Origin: Sinorhizobium fredii NGR234
GTDB lineage: Bacteria > Pseudomonadota > Alphaproteobacteria > Rhizobiales > Rhizobiaceae
Direction of reading: 5' to 3'
DNA length: 64,000 bases
NCBI RefSeq assembly: GCF_000018545.1
Contig: NC_012587.1
Coordinates: 558,001 to 622,000, forward strand
Shown here: piece after piece, positions 35,365-45,282 of the stretch
Layout: every line of letters starts with the position of its first letter
Position numbering within the stretch: the first letter of the stretch is position 1
Made by a program: the position numbers and the translations under genes
Notes under the pieces: model-generated
Database searches by the model: none
Seen by the model: the letters and a program-made list of their open reading frames with translations, nothing else
What the model was told of the DNA's origin: nothing

Positions 35365-38277
35365 TTACGCCCTCTTCATAAGCGGAAACCGCTCTTTCAG
35401 GAGCCGCAGGATCGATTCCGATCCGACGGGCGGGCCGAACAGGAAGCTCTGGCCATAATCACAGCCCATCTGTGCGAGCTGGATCGCATCCTCTTCCGAC
35501 TCGATGCCTTCGGCGACGACCCGCATGTCGAGTTCGCGCGCCATGGCGATCACCGAGCGCAGCACGACGCCGCGCTTGTCGCTTGGATCGCGGACCAGCG
35601 CCTTGTCGATCTTGATGGTGTCGAAGGGGAAACGGGTCAGGTAGGAAAGCGACGAATGCCCGGTGCCGAAATCGTCGAGGGCAAGCCGCAATCCCGCTTC
35701 CCTCAGTTTTTCGAGAACGAGCCGGGCCTGTTCCGGGTTTTCCATCACCAGCGATTCGGTGAGTTCCATCTTCACCTTGGCCGGATCGCAGCGGTTCTTG
35801 TTGAGGATGGCGCGGACGTCGTCATAAAGGCCGCTGTTGAGGAGCTGCGCGCTCGAAAGGTTGATCGAGACGAAGATCGGCAGATCGCCGGTCTGGATCT
35901 GCCACTCCGAAAGGTCGCTCGTCGCCTGGTCGAAAGCGAACATGCCGAGCTGGTTGATGATGTCGGAGTTTTCCGCGATCGGGATGAACTCGGTCGGCGA
36001 AACATTGCCGCGCTTCGGATGATCCCAGCGCATCAGCGCTTCGAAACCGGCGACCTCGGCGTCGCTCAACCGCACGATCGGCTGGTAGACGAGCGACAGC
36101 TCCTTGCGTTCGATTGCCCGCTTCAGGTCCGCTTCGAGCTGAAGGCGATCCGAACCGGAGGTCCGGAAGGCCGGCCGGAAGGGCTCGACGCGATTGCCGC
36201 CCTCCTTTTTGGCGCGGAACATCGCAAGCTCGGCGTCGTCGAGCAGGCTTGCGGCGCTCTGCTCCTGATCGAGCCAGGATACGAGGCCGATCGATGCGGT
36301 GAGGTTGATTTCGCGGTTGCCGTAATTGAGCGGCACCATGATCGCCTTGCTGACCGCATCGGCGAAATCTGCAATCTTCGCCGGGTCGCGCTCGGACATG
36401 AGGATCAGGCCGAACTGGTCGCCGCCGAGCCGGGCCAAGGTGTCCTGTGGGCGCAGCAACCGCCGCAGACGCCGCGTCAAGGCAATCAGGATATTGTCGC
36501 CGGCGGCGATCCCGAGCAGGTCGTTGACCTGCTTGTAGCGGTCGATATCGATGGCGAGAACGGTCGGCCGAACGGCGTTGGTGCCGTCGGACATCAAGAG
36601 GATCGCCTGCAGGCGGTCGAGGAACACCTGCCGGTTGGGCAGGCCGGTGAGGTTGTCGAGGAGCGCGTTCTGCAAGAGCCGTTCGACCGAATTGCGCTGC
36701 TCGGTAATGTCGACGATGGTGCCGACGCAGCGGATGATCTCGCCATTGGCGCCGAGCACCGGCCGCGCCCGGATCGAAAGCCAGTGATAGTGGCCGTCCT
36801 CGGCGCGGGCGCGAAACTCATGGTTCAAGCGTCCGCGCCGATGTTCGAGCAGCACATCAAGGGTCGCGCGGAATCGGTCGCGGTCATCCGGATGCAGCCG
36901 CGGCACCCAGTTGCGGACCGGTCCGTTCATCGTGCCGAGCGAGAGCCCGAGCTGGTGCGAAATATCCGGGATCGTCACGACACGGTCGCGCGCCACGTCC
37001 CAGTCCCAGACGGTGTCGCCCGAGCCGGTCAGCGCCAGCGCCTGCCGCTCGAGGTCGGAGAAGAGGCCCTGCTGGTAGGCGCCGCCGGCAAAGGCGTGCT
37101 GCATGACCGTGAAGCCGATCAGAAGGACGATCAGCACGAGACCGCCGCCGAGCGCCGGCTGGACGATATCATTGGCGAGTTGCCCGGTGACCGCGAGCCA
37201 CGCGCCGAAAAGCCAGACGAGGATCAGCAGCCAGGCGGGCACGAGAAGGATGGCGCGGTCGTAGCGGTTGAAGCCGAGATAGGCGATCAGCACGATGCCG
37301 ACGGTCGCCGTCAGCGCGAATGAGAGGCGCGCAATGCCCGACGCGATGGCCGGGTCGTAGACGGCGACGCCGAACAGCAATGCCAGGCCGAGAATCCAGG
37401 CGAGCGTCGCATAGCCGAGATGCTGGTGCCAGCGGTTGAGGTTCAGATAGGTGAAAAGGAAGATGACCAGCCCCGCCGCCAGAAAGACTTCCGTCCCGGC
37501 GCGCCATATGCGTTCGTCGCCCGCCGTGACGCTGATCAGCTTCGACAGAAAGCCGAAGTCGACGCAGATATAGGCAAGGACCGCCCAGGCGAGCGCTGCC
37601 GTTGCCGGCAGCATCGAGGTGCCCTTGACGACGAAAAGAATGGTCAGGAATACGGCGAGCAGCCCGGCAATCCCGAGCACGATGCCGCGATAAAGCGTAA
37701 AGGCGTTGACCGTGTCCTTGTAGGCATCCGGTTGCCAGAGATAGATCTGCGGCAGCTCCGGCGTTGCAAGCTCGGCGACGAAGGTGATGACGGCGCCGGG
37801 GTTGAGCGTGATACGGAAGACATCCGCCTCGTCGCTCGGCTGCCGGTCGAGGGCGAAACCCTCGCTCGGCGTGATCGACAGGATGCGTTGCGAGCCGAGA
37901 TCCGGCCAGAACAATTTCGAATTGACCAGCCGGAAGTGCGGCGCGACGATCACCCGTTCGAGCTGCTCTTCGGAAACATTGGCGAGCGCGAAGACGGCCC
38001 AGTCGCCCTGGTGATGCTCCGTGCTCGATCTGACTTCGATGCGCCGCACGATGCCGTCCGTTCCGGGGGCGGTGGACACCTGGAAAGCCTCGCCGCGGCC
38101 CGAATAGATTTCCGTCGTCGCGGTCAGGTCGAGCGCCGTGTCCTCGCGCGAGATCTTCACGGGCTCGAGCGCATGGGCAACGCCGCCCGCGACACCGAAG
38201 ATGAAGACGGCGAATGCGACCAGAAACGCCGCCAGCCTTGCGGTGGACGATGCGAACGGCTTGCGGGTCAGGGGCAT
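35365..38277 (-). CDS. Membrane GGDEF-EAL sensor with 7TMR-DISM and PAS domains
   Basis: A 970-residue protein. A signal peptide leads a periplasmic 7TMR-DISM-like domain, then about seven helices (residues ~190-400), a PAS/PAC unit (WDWDVARDRVVTIPD ... GTIVDITEQ), a GGDEF domain and an EAL domain. The cyclase motif reads GGDQF (618-622), with Gln for the catalytic-site Glu. The EAL half looks complete: EAL at 746, ELTES, DDFGTGHSSL, KIDKALV and VVAEGIE. Phosphodiesterase activity on cyclic di-GMP is the better guess. The start at 38277 shares one base with the upstream GNAT stop. Confidence 0.88.
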   Translation of the reverse strand: MPLTRKPFASSTARLAAFLVAFAVFIFGVAGGVAHALEPVKISREDTALDLTATTEIYSGRGEAFQVSTAPGTDGIVRRIEVRSSTEHHQGDWAVFALANVSEEQLERVIVAPHFRLVNSKLFWPDLGSQRILSITPSEGFALDRQPSDEADVFRITLNPGAVITFVAELATPELPQIYLWQPDAYKDTVNAFTLYRGIVLGIAGLLAVFLTILFVVKGTSMLPATAALAWAVLAYICVDFGFLSKLISVTAGDERIWRAGTEVFLAAGLVIFLFTYLNLNRWHQHLGYATLAWILGLALLFGVAVYDPAIASGIARLSFALTATVGIVLIAYLGFNRYDRAILLVPAWLLILVWLFGAWLAVTGQLANDIVQPALGGGLVLIVLLIGFTVMQHAFAGGAYQQGLFSDLERQALALTGSGDTVWDWDVARDRVVTIPDISHQLGLSLGTMNGPVRNWVPRLHPDDRDRFRATLDVLLEHRRGRLNHEFRARAEDGHYHWLSIRARPVLGANGEIIRCVGTIVDITEQRNSVERLLQNALLDNLTGLPNRQVFLDRLQAILLMSDGTNAVRPTVLAIDIDRYKQVNDLLGIAAGDNILIALTRRLRRLLRPQDTLARLGGDQFGLILMSERDPAKIADFADAVSKAIMVPLNYGNREINLTASIGLVSWLDQEQSAASLLDDAELAMFRAKKEGGNRVEPFRPAFRTSGSDRLQLEADLKRAIERKELSLVYQPIVRLSDAEVAGFEALMRWDHPKRGNVSPTEFIPIAENSDIINQLGMFAFDQATSDLSEWQIQTGDLPIFVSINLSSAQLLNSGLYDDVRAILNKNRCDPAKVKMELTESLVMENPEQARLVLEKLREAGLRLALDDFGTGHSSLSYLTRFPFDTIKIDKALVRDPSDKRGVVLRSVIAMARELDMRVVAEGIESEEDAIQLAQMGCDYGQSFLFGPPVGSESILRLLKERFPLMKRA

Positions 38278-38888
38278 CAAAGGGGCATATTCCTGCTCGG
38301 TACGGCATCCGCGGACAGAAGCGAAAACATCAGGTGATCGCGCCACTGGCCGTTTATCTTCAAGTACTGTCTCAAGTAGCCTTCGCGTTCAAAGCCGGCC
38401 TTTTCAAGGAGCCGAATGCTCCGTGTGTTTTCTGGAATACAGGCTGCTTCGATACGGTGCAACTCGAGGGTCGAAAAGATGTAGGGGATCGTCAGCTGCA
38501 GGGCTGCGTGCATGTGGCCCTGGCCGGCATATTTCTGCCCCATCCAGTAGCCGATCATGCAGTTCTGCGCGGCACCCCGGCGGATATGGCCGATCGTCAG
38601 ACCGCCGAGGAGGACCTCGTCGTGTTTGTGGAAAAGGAACAGCGGCACCGCCTGGCCGGAAGCGAATTCCTGTTCGTTGCGAATGACGCGGCCGCGAAAC
38701 GCGCTTTCGGTCATCTCATCGGTGCGCCAGGACGGTTCCCACGGTTCCAGAAAGCTGCGGCTTGCGCTGCGCAATTGATACCATTGCCGATAGTCGGCAT
38801 AGCGCGGGAGGCGAAGAAGGTAGTCCTCGTTGGCGATCTCGACCGATTCGGGCTGCCGGGACAGGAACCGAAACACCGATCGCGCCAT
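38277..38888 (-). CDS. RimJ/RimL-type GNAT acetyltransferase
   Basis: A 203-residue acetyltransferase. ENYDLLRLPRYADYRQW-like openings are typical of RimJ relatives; here it reads EIANEDYLLRLPRYADYRQW. The acetyl-CoA site includes NCMIGYWMGQKYAGQGHM and the motif B end is EKAGFEREGYLRQYL. It may acetylate the N-terminus of a ribosomal or other protein. Its stop overlaps the start of the GGDEF-EAL gene by one base, so the two are translationally linked. Confidence 0.85.
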   Translation of the reverse strand: MARSVFRFLSRQPESVEIANEDYLLRLPRYADYRQWYQLRSASRSFLEPWEPSWRTDEMTESAFRGRVIRNEQEFASGQAVPLFLFHKHDEVLLGGLTIGHIRRGAAQNCMIGYWMGQKYAGQGHMHAALQLTIPYIFSTLELHRIEAACIPENTRSIRLLEKAGFEREGYLRQYLKINGQWRDHLMFSLLSADAVPSRNMPL

Positions 38889-39153
38889 ATATGCCTCCGG
38901 GCCAAACTCGCATGCCGGCGGGCGGAGATCGGCTTCATAGTCCTTCTCAACCCGCTCAGGTTAACTTACGCAGCCGGACCGATATTCCGGCTCGGATCGC
39001 GCCATCATTCAACGGTTCGAAGGCGCTGTGTCATTGCGAAGCGTTGCACAAGTCAACGCCTAAATCGAATCCGATTTTGAAGAACGTGCAAGAAAAACAC
39101 GGGGGGTCTCGCGGACGCCCGCCGGCAATTTTTGCGGATGGCGATGGCTCCCG

Positions 39154-40452
39154 CTAGCCGGCGAGGGCGTGGACGGCGGACTTGGTGTTCAGGGACGACA
39201 GAATATCGCTCATCGGGGCAAGCTGATCGAGGGGGCCGATCGCCGAAAGCGTCGGGGCCGTATCGAAGAAAAGACGACCGGCGAGATCGGTCAGCCGCTC
39301 TATCGTGATGCCGGACAGCCGCTCCATCAGTTCTTCGTTCGGAATGGGGCGCCCATAGAGCATCATCTGGCGGGCGATCTGGCCGGCGCGGGCCGCCGGG
39401 CTTTCCTGTCCCATCAGCAGTTGCGCCCGGATCTGCGCGCGGGCCCGCTCGATCTCCTGCTGATCGATGCTCGTCGAGGACTTGCGCAATTCGTCGATGA
39501 TGACCGGCATCAGCTCGGGGAGGTTCTCGCCGCCCGTCGCGGCATGAATGCCGAAGATGCCGGTATCGGAAAAGCCCCAATGGAAGGCGTAGACCGAATA
39601 ACAGAGCCCGCGATGTTCGCGCACTTCCTGGAAGAGGCGCGAGGACATGCCGCCGCCGAGGATGTTGGCGAGGATCTGCGAACAGTAGAAGTCCCGGGCG
39701 TGATAGGCCCTGCCTTCGAAGCCGAGCAGCACCTGCGCGTCCATCAGGTCACGGCTCTCGCGGCTGTCGCCGCCGGTATAGCGCGCCGTATCGAGAACCG
39801 GAGGCGACAGCGGCGCGACGGGCAGGGAGGAAAAGCGCTCCTGGACCTGGCGCACGATCGAGTCGTGGTCGACGGCGCCGGCGGCAACGATGAACATCCT
39901 GTCAGTCGTATAATTGCGGCCGAGATACTGGCGGATCTGGCCGGGTGTGAACGACATCACCGTTTCGGGCGTGCCGAGGATCGGCCGTCCGACCGTCTGG
40001 TCGCGATAGGCGGTCTCGGCGAAGCGGTCGAAGACCACGTCATCCGGCGTGTCGTCGGCCGCGCCGATCTCCTGCAGGATGACGTGCTTCTCGCGCCGGA
40101 GTTCTTCCTCGTCGAAGGTCGATTCCGTGAGAATGTCCGCGAGGATGTCGATCGCCAGCGGCACATGGTCCTTGAGCACCCGGGCGTAGTAGGAGGTCGT
40201 CTCGGTGGAGGTGGCGGCGTTGACCTCGCCGCCGACATTTTCGATTTCTTCGGCGATCTGGCGCGCACTGCGCCGTCTCGTCCCCTTGAAAGCCATGTGC
40301 TCCAGCAGATGCGCAATTCCGTGTTCATCCACGGTTTCATTGCGCGAACCGGATTTGATCCAGACCCCGAGCGCCACGCTTTCCAGATGCGGCATTCGCT
40401 CGGTCACCACCGTCAGCCCGGAAGGGAGCCGGGTGCACTCAACTTTCATCAT
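39154..40452 (-). CDS. M16 family zinc peptidase (processing-peptidase-like)
   Basis: A 432-residue M16B protease. The inverted zinc motif is HLLEH (His48, Glu51, His52) in GIAHLLEHMAFKGT, with the further Glu in REKHVILQEIGAADD. The glycine-rich GGGMSSRLFQEVREHRGLCYSV of the C-terminal half is typical of mitochondrial-processing-peptidase relatives. It is the single-chain bacterial form. It lies 14 bp after thrC and the two probably form one transcript, an arrangement common in Rhizobiales. Confidence 0.93.
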   Translation of the reverse strand: MMKVECTRLPSGLTVVTERMPHLESVALGVWIKSGSRNETVDEHGIAHLLEHMAFKGTRRRSARQIAEEIENVGGEVNAATSTETTSYYARVLKDHVPLAIDILADILTESTFDEEELRREKHVILQEIGAADDTPDDVVFDRFAETAYRDQTVGRPILGTPETVMSFTPGQIRQYLGRNYTTDRMFIVAAGAVDHDSIVRQVQERFSSLPVAPLSPPVLDTARYTGGDSRESRDLMDAQVLLGFEGRAYHARDFYCSQILANILGGGMSSRLFQEVREHRGLCYSVYAFHWGFSDTGIFGIHAATGGENLPELMPVIIDELRKSSTSIDQQEIERARAQIRAQLLMGQESPAARAGQIARQMMLYGRPIPNEELMERLSGITIERLTDLAGRLFFDTAPTLSAIGPLDQLAPMSDILSSLNTKSAVHALAG

Positions 40453-40466
40453 CCGTATCTTTCGTT

Positions 40467-41873
40467 CTATTTTTGAACGCGGGTACGCTCGCCGATGAAG
40501 GTTTCGACGTTTTTCAGCTCAGCATCCAGGATATCGAAACGCTCCGCCCTAGTCATCAGATCAGCAAGCCACGTCGGAAGCGTGGGGTCAATACCACTTG
40601 CCGATTTTACCGCGTCGGGAAATTTCGCGGGGTGGGCGGTGCCGAGAACCACCATCGGTGCCGATGGCTTCTCGTGCTTGGCGGCGACTGAGACGCCGAT
40701 TGCCGTATGCGGATCAAGGAGATAGCCCGATTTCTTGAAAGTGTCGCGGATGGTTGCGGCCACCTGCTTCTCCGAGGCGCGCCCTGCGCGAAATTCCTTG
40801 CGAATTTTTTTCAGGGCGCCCTCTTCGATCGCAAAGGAACCGGATTGCTTGAGGCTTGCCATGGCGGCGCGCACCTCGGAAGCCTCGCGCCCAAAGGCTT
40901 CGAACAGCAGCCGCTCGAAGTTGGACGAGATCTGGATGTCCATCGACGGCGACGTCGTCGCCTTCACCTCGCGCATCTCGTAGCGGCCGGTCTTCAGCGT
41001 GCGCGCCAGAATGTCGTTCTCGTTGGTGGCGATGATGAGCTTGTCGATCGGCAGGCCCATGCGCTTGGCTACATAGCCGGCGAAGATATCGCCAAAATTG
41101 CCGGTCGGCACGGTGAAGGAGATCTTCCGGTCCGGGCCGCCAAGCGCGATTGCCGTCGTGAAATAGTAGACGATCTGCGCCATGATGCGCGCCCAGTTGA
41201 TCGAGTTGACGCCCGACAGCTTGACCCGATCGCGAAAGGCCGTGTCGTTGAACATGGCTTTGACCAGGTTCTGGCAATCGTCGAAATTGCCGTTGACGGC
41301 GATCGCATGCACGTTCGATGCATTGGCGGTCGTCATCTGCCTCTGCTGGACCGGCGAGACCTTTCCATGCGGGAAGAGGATGAAGATGTCGGTCCGATCC
41401 CGACCGGCAAAGGCGTCGATCGCTGCACCTCCCGTATCGCCGGAGGTCGCCCCGACGATCGTCGCCCGTTCGCCGCGCTCGGCAAGCACATGGTCCATGA
41501 GGCGCGCCAGCAATTGCATGGCGACGTCCTTGAAGGCCAGCGTCGAACCGTGGAAGAGTTCCATGACGAATGCGTTGGGGCCGGTCTGGACGAGCGGCGC
41601 AATGGCCGGATGGCGGAAGGTGGCGTAGGCCCCGTCGATCATCTCGCGGAACTTCGCCGCCGGGATTTCGCCGTTTGTGAAGGGCTGGAGAACCGTGAAG
41701 GCGATTTCCTGGTAGGATTTGCCGCGCAGCGCCCGGATTTCCTTCTTCGAGAAGGTCGGCCATTCCTTTGGCAGGTAGAGGCCGCCATCCCGGGCAAGCC
41801 CTGCCAGAAGAGCGTCGCAGAAACCGAGGGGCGCTGCTTCCCCGCGCGTCGAGATATACTTCACCGTCTTCAT
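40467..41873 (-). CDS. thrC: Threonine synthase
   Basis: A 468-residue PLP enzyme converting O-phosphohomoserine to threonine. The PLP Lys is in GSTLAFKDVAMQLL and the phosphate-binding segment is GATSGDTGGAAIDAF. HGKVSPVQQRQMTT and the NSINWARIMAQIVYYF block are typical of the longer bacterial/fungal form. It acts after the ThrB2 kinase encoded about 9 kb to the left. It is the first gene of the leftward thrC-M16 pair. Confidence 0.96.
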   Translation of the reverse strand: MKTVKYISTRGEAAPLGFCDALLAGLARDGGLYLPKEWPTFSKKEIRALRGKSYQEIAFTVLQPFTNGEIPAAKFREMIDGAYATFRHPAIAPLVQTGPNAFVMELFHGSTLAFKDVAMQLLARLMDHVLAERGERATIVGATSGDTGGAAIDAFAGRDRTDIFILFPHGKVSPVQQRQMTTANASNVHAIAVNGNFDDCQNLVKAMFNDTAFRDRVKLSGVNSINWARIMAQIVYYFTTAIALGGPDRKISFTVPTGNFGDIFAGYVAKRMGLPIDKLIIATNENDILARTLKTGRYEMREVKATTSPSMDIQISSNFERLLFEAFGREASEVRAAMASLKQSGSFAIEEGALKKIRKEFRAGRASEKQVAATIRDTFKKSGYLLDPHTAIGVSVAAKHEKPSAPMVVLGTAHPAKFPDAVKSASGIDPTLPTWLADLMTRAERFDILDAELKNVETFIGERTRVQK

Positions 41874-42281
41874 CCTTCCTTACCGCATCTCAAAATTCCA
41901 GCAGGCATTCAGGCGGACGATCGCCCCTGCCGCGCTATCACGCCGGCGTTGCATATCCTTTAAGGGAGAACCGCCGGCCGGCCACCTATTTGTTCCAGTT
42001 CGCCGAAAATCGCCCGGCCATTCTTGTCACCATGGCAAATTTCCGGGCTTCTTCGGAAATTCGGGCTTGCGACGGCCGACCGGTCGATTTTTCGATTTGC
42101 CGCTGCTATAGACGATGCCCGAAGGTCGAGAAAGGCCTTCACCAATCGTCGGTCTGGAGGAGGAGGGGATTTGTGCATGGGTTCCTGCTCCAGCCATGGA
42201 AGGGATTGCGACGGCCTTGGCCCAACTGGGCGCGGTTGCCGTGATCTCAAAGTCTCACCGGTTCAGTAGGGGTCGTGCAAC
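41874..42281. other. Divergent intergenic region between thrC and a lipoprotein gene
   Basis: About 400 bp with no credible gene. It must contain the thrC promoter and the lipoprotein promoter. An interrupted inverted repeat, AATTTCCG with CGGAAATT, lies at about 42034-42057. No recognised operator or structured RNA was seen. Confidence 0.4.
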
Positions 42282-42830
42282 GTGTCTGGCAATGTGTCTC
42301 GCCATCTTCTCGCAATGTCTGTCCTTTTGGTCGCCGCAGGCTGTAACCAGACGCAAAACGGCGGCGCCATCGAAGCGGGGGGCAACGCGAACGCGCCGAC
42401 GCCGGCGGTGATCCAGGCGGCTTGCCCGCCGGTGATGCTGAGAGACGGCACCGCCTCCTACCGCACCTATGCCAAGGGCGGGAAGGACGATCCGACCAAG
42501 GTCGTCTATCAGGCGTCGCTGGCCGACACCACGCGGCAATGCGTGCAGAGCGCAGACTCCCTGACAGTGACCGTGGTCGCCCAGGGCCGCGTCGTGGCCG
42601 GTCCCGCCGGCGGTCCGGGCAAGCTGACGATGCCGATCCGTGTCGCCGCGACCGACGGGGAAAAGACGCTCTACTCCGAGTTGACGCAATACCCGGTCGA
42701 GATTCCCACGGGCAGCACCACCACGCAGTTCGTCTTCACCAAGGCCGACGTCACCCTGCCGGCCGGCGCCGGATCGGACGCCAAGATCTTCGTCGGCTTC
42801 GACGAGGGGCCGCAGAAGGCGAAGCAGTAG
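42282..42830 (+). CDS. Hypothetical lipoprotein
   Basis: A 182-residue protein starting at GTG 42282 after TAGGGG. The N-terminus HLLAMSVLLVAAGC has a lipobox (VAAGC), so it should be lipid-anchored in the envelope. The rest (PPVMLRDGTASYRTYAKGG ... RQCVQSADSLTVTVVAQGRV) is beta-rich with two further Cys residues and no catalytic motif. Similar conserved lipoproteins occur in Rhizobiales, but I cannot name a function. It is followed by a good terminator. Confidence 0.75.
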   Translation: MSGNVSRHLLAMSVLLVAAGCNQTQNGGAIEAGGNANAPTPAVIQAACPPVMLRDGTASYRTYAKGGKDDPTKVVYQASLADTTRQCVQSADSLTVTVVAQGRVVAGPAGGPGKLTMPIRVAATDGEKTLYSELTQYPVEIPTGSTTTQFVFTKADVTLPAGAGSDAKIFVGFDEGPQKAKQ

Positions 42831-42882
42831 CAGGCGCGGCAGTGCAGGAGCAGATCCCGCTCCATTGCAACGCCTAAAAAAC

Positions 42883-42913
42883 AAACGCCGGCGCACAGCC
42901 CCGGCGTTTCCTC
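42883..42913. terminator. Bidirectional terminator between the lipoprotein gene and livK-like gene
   Basis: AAACGCCGG (42883-42891) pairs with CCGGCGTTT (42901-42909) around a 9-nt loop, with an A-run on the left and T-residues on the right. It serves both convergent genes. Confidence 0.85.
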
Positions 42914-42925
42914 GTCAGCGCTCGC

Positions 42926-44032
42926 TTACTCGGCCGCGACGCTCTTGCCGGCTTCCCATTTGTAGAGCGAGAAGCTCGGCGAGGTGAGGTCGCCGCTTTC
43001 GCCAAAGGTCAGCTTGCCGATCACAGTGTCGATCTCCTCGCCGGACTTGATCGCCGTCGCGACGGCTGTCGCGTCCTCGGCGGAGCCCGCCATCTCGATG
43101 CCCGCCTTGATGACTTGGACAGCCGCATAGGCATTGAGCGTGAAGGCCTCGGCCGGGATGTTCTTCGCCTTGAGCGCTTCGATCACCGGGGCGGCGGCCG
43201 GGTTGCGGGTCGCGTCGCTGGCATTCGTGAAGATCGTCCCCTCGGCAGCGTCCGCGCCGATCGCCCAGAACTCGGTGTTGGAGAGACCGTCGCCGCCGAT
43301 CAGTTGCGCGTTGACTCCCTGGTCGCGCATCTGGCGGATCATCAGGCCGGCCTCGGCGTGGTAGCCGCCGAAATAGACGACGTCGACATTCTCTGCCTTG
43401 AGACGTGTGACGATGGCGCTGAAGTCCTTCTCGCCGGGGTTCAAGCCCTCGTAGACAACTTCCGTGATGCCGCCTGCATTGATTGCGGCCTTGAAGCCAT
43501 CGGCGAGGCCTTTGCCATAGGCGCCTTTGTCGTGCAGCACGGCGACGCGCTTGTCCTTGAGGTTCTTCACGACATAGTCGGCAGCGACGACGGCCTGCTG
43601 GTCGTCGCGGCCGCAGGTGCGCAGCACGTTCCAGAGCCCGCGCGTCGTAAGATCGGGGGTGGTTGCCGTTGGCGTGACCATCAGGATGCCGTTCTCGGCG
43701 AGCACGTCGGATGCCGGCATTGCAGTGCCGGAGAGCACCGGCCCAACGACATAGCGTACCCCTTCGCCGGCGAGCTGGTTCGACACCGAAACGGATTGCT
43801 TCGGTTCGCCGGCGTCGTCGACGATCTTGAGGACGAGTTTTTCGCCCTTGATGCCGCCGGCATCGTTGATCGCTTCGACGGCTGCCTCGGCGCCGTTCTT
43901 CACTTGCTCGCCGAAGGCCGCGACCGGGCCGGTGAGCGGGGTGATCACGCCGAGCGTGATGTCGGCATGGGCGAGCGGCGCGAAGGCCATGCCGGCAGCC
44001 AAGGTCATTCCGGTCAACAGTGAAAGACGCAT
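42926..44032 (-). CDS. Branched-chain amino acid ABC transporter substrate-binding protein (LivK-like)
   Basis: A 368-residue periplasmic binding protein with signal peptide ([23 protein letters not shown]). [20 protein letters not shown] and the [16 protein letters not shown] segment mark the Leu/Ile/Val-binding family, and [16 protein letters not shown] forms the ligand-binding loop. It would bind an amino acid for an ABC importer, but no livHMGF genes are next to it, so its permease must be elsewhere. Ligand not determinable. RIME-like repeats fill its upstream region. Confidence 0.9.
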   Translation of the reverse strand: MRLSLLTGMTLAAGMAFAPLAHADITLGVITPLTGPVAAFGEQVKNGAEAAVEAINDAGGIKGEKLVLKIVDDAGEPKQSVSVSNQLAGEGVRYVVGPVLSGTAMPASDVLAENGILMVTPTATTPDLTTRGLWNVLRTCGRDDQQAVVAADYVVKNLKDKRVAVLHDKGAYGKGLADGFKAAINAGGITEVVYEGLNPGEKDFSAIVTRLKAENVDVVYFGGYHAEAGLMIRQMRDQGVNAQLIGGDGLSNTEFWAIGADAAEGTIFTNASDATRNPAAAPVIEALKAKNIPAEAFTLNAYAAVQVIKAGIEMAGSAEDATAVATAIKSGEEIDTVIGKLTFGESGDLTSPSFSLYKWEAGKSVAAE

Positions 44033-44081
44033 CGTGTTTCCTCCTTGGAACTAACCGCTACCGGCCCCGACGCACGACGGC

Positions 44082-44130
44082 CGCTGTAGCACTTTGAACT
44101 GCTGCGTGGTCCTCAATCGGGACCATGCAG
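44082..44130 (-). repeat. Partial RIME1-like repeat upstream of the livK-like gene
   Basis: CGCTGTAGCACTTTGAACTG followed by a CTGCGTGGTCC/GGACCATGCAG palindrome matches the first-palindrome half of the RIME1-like unit in reverse orientation. The second palindrome is missing. It may include the promoter or leader of the livK-like gene. Confidence 0.6.
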
Positions 44131-44239
44131 TCGTCGGTGTTGATATAGCCCTCCTGAGCCGTCGGAAAAGTCGCGGATTCTGGGAGGAAAGCCAGGCGTC
44201 TTTCAACGCGACATGCCGTCCTTCGCGCGCGGCGCGCGC

Positions 44240-44341
44240 CTACAGCGCCGCGCGCCTTATCAGGCGCGCAAAGGTCGCTGTAGCACTTTGAATTGCTGCA
44301 TGTCTTCGTCCTTACATCGAGGTCGATTTAAGAAGACATGC
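44240..44341 (-). repeat. RIME1-like repeat, copy 3, reverse orientation
   Basis: Read on the reverse strand it matches 47201-47307: GCATG...CATGC palindrome, GCAATTCAAAGTGCTACAGCG linker, then the GCGCGCC/GGCGCGC stem and GGCGCTGTAG. The last few bases of the consensus are lost. Together with 44082-44130, two repeats occupy the livK-HAD gap. Confidence 0.8.
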
Positions 44342-44414
44342 CGTTGCCGCTTGCGGGGTCGTCAGCGCCGGCGGTCGCCGGAGCAAAACTGATCGGGGTC
44401 GTGCGTCGCGACGA

Positions 44415-45110
44415 TCAGGCCGTCAGGGACTCGGACCATTCGGCAAGCGCAGCGATCACGCCCGGCAGCGCCGCCATGCGGGAGACGACGGTCTCCGCGC
44501 CCGCGTCCGTCAGCTTGTCGGCATGCGAGGGATAGGTGTGCGAACCACCGGTGAACCCGACGACGCGCATGCCTGCGGCGCGCGCGCCATGCACGCCGTG
44601 CACCGAATCCTCGATGACGAGGACGCGTGCCGGATCGACGCCGAATTGGGCGGCGCCGTGCAGGAAGATGTCCGGCTTCGGCTTGACCCGGTCGGGGCCG
44701 AGATCGCGCGCAGAGTAGATATGCTTGCCGAAATGATCCTTGATGCCGACCTTGCCGAGCATCGTTGCGAGCCGCGCAGAGGTCGAGTTCGAGCAGATGC
44801 AGTGCGGCAGCGTCAGCTGCAGCAGCACCGGCTTGACGCCGTCGATGATCTTGACGTCACGGGCCAGCCGCTTGTCGAGAATGGTGTCGACACGGTCGAT
44901 CAACGAGGCGGAAAGCGGGATGCTGGCTTCCCGCTCGATCGTCAGCAACGTGTCGCGCCAGGTCAGGCCGGCGAAGCGCTCGTTCATTTCCTCGACGCTG
45001 ATCGGAAAGCCCGCCTCGCTCACCAGTTCTGCCTGGACTTCCGAGGCGATGATTTCCGAATCGACGAGAACGCCGTCGCAGTCGAAGATGATGAGGTCGA
45101 TACCGGTCAT
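44415..45110 (-). CDS. HAD-superfamily hydrolase (subfamily IA, beta-phosphoglucomutase-like)
   Basis: A 231-residue phosphatase-like protein. Motif I is IFDCDGVLVDSE, motif II is CICSNSTSARL, motif III has KPKPDIFLHGA and motif IV is LVIEDSVHGVHGARAAGM. The four-helix cap after motif I fits the phosphoglucomutase/phosphoglycolate group. The substrate is unknown. The start at 45110 follows AAGGACG. It is divergent from a GntR regulator, which might control it. Confidence 0.88.
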   Translation of the reverse strand: MTGIDLIIFDCDGVLVDSEIIASEVQAELVSEAGFPISVEEMNERFAGLTWRDTLLTIEREASIPLSASLIDRVDTILDKRLARDVKIIDGVKPVLLQLTLPHCICSNSTSARLATMLGKVGIKDHFGKHIYSARDLGPDRVKPKPDIFLHGAAQFGVDPARVLVIEDSVHGVHGARAAGMRVVGFTGGSHTYPSHADKLTDAGAETVVSRMAALPGVIAALAEWSESLTA

Positions 45111-45282
45111 TTTGCGTCCTTGGGAGAGAGGCGCCGCTGGCAGGGGAGGAGCTGAAGTGCAGCGCGGAAATAGGATCCCGGCAGATTTATACGATGGCAG
45201 ATCAAAGCTCAACCTTTGGAAATCGTGTTGCGGTGGTTGTAGCTTGCTCGACAGGCCCGTGCTGGGCCTCTATCTGTAGCGC

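Noticed and set aside
39040-39100. Degenerate RIME-like palindrome (AAATCG/CGATTT) upstream of the GNAT gene
   Set aside because: Only a short palindrome is shared and the flanking consensus blocks are missing.
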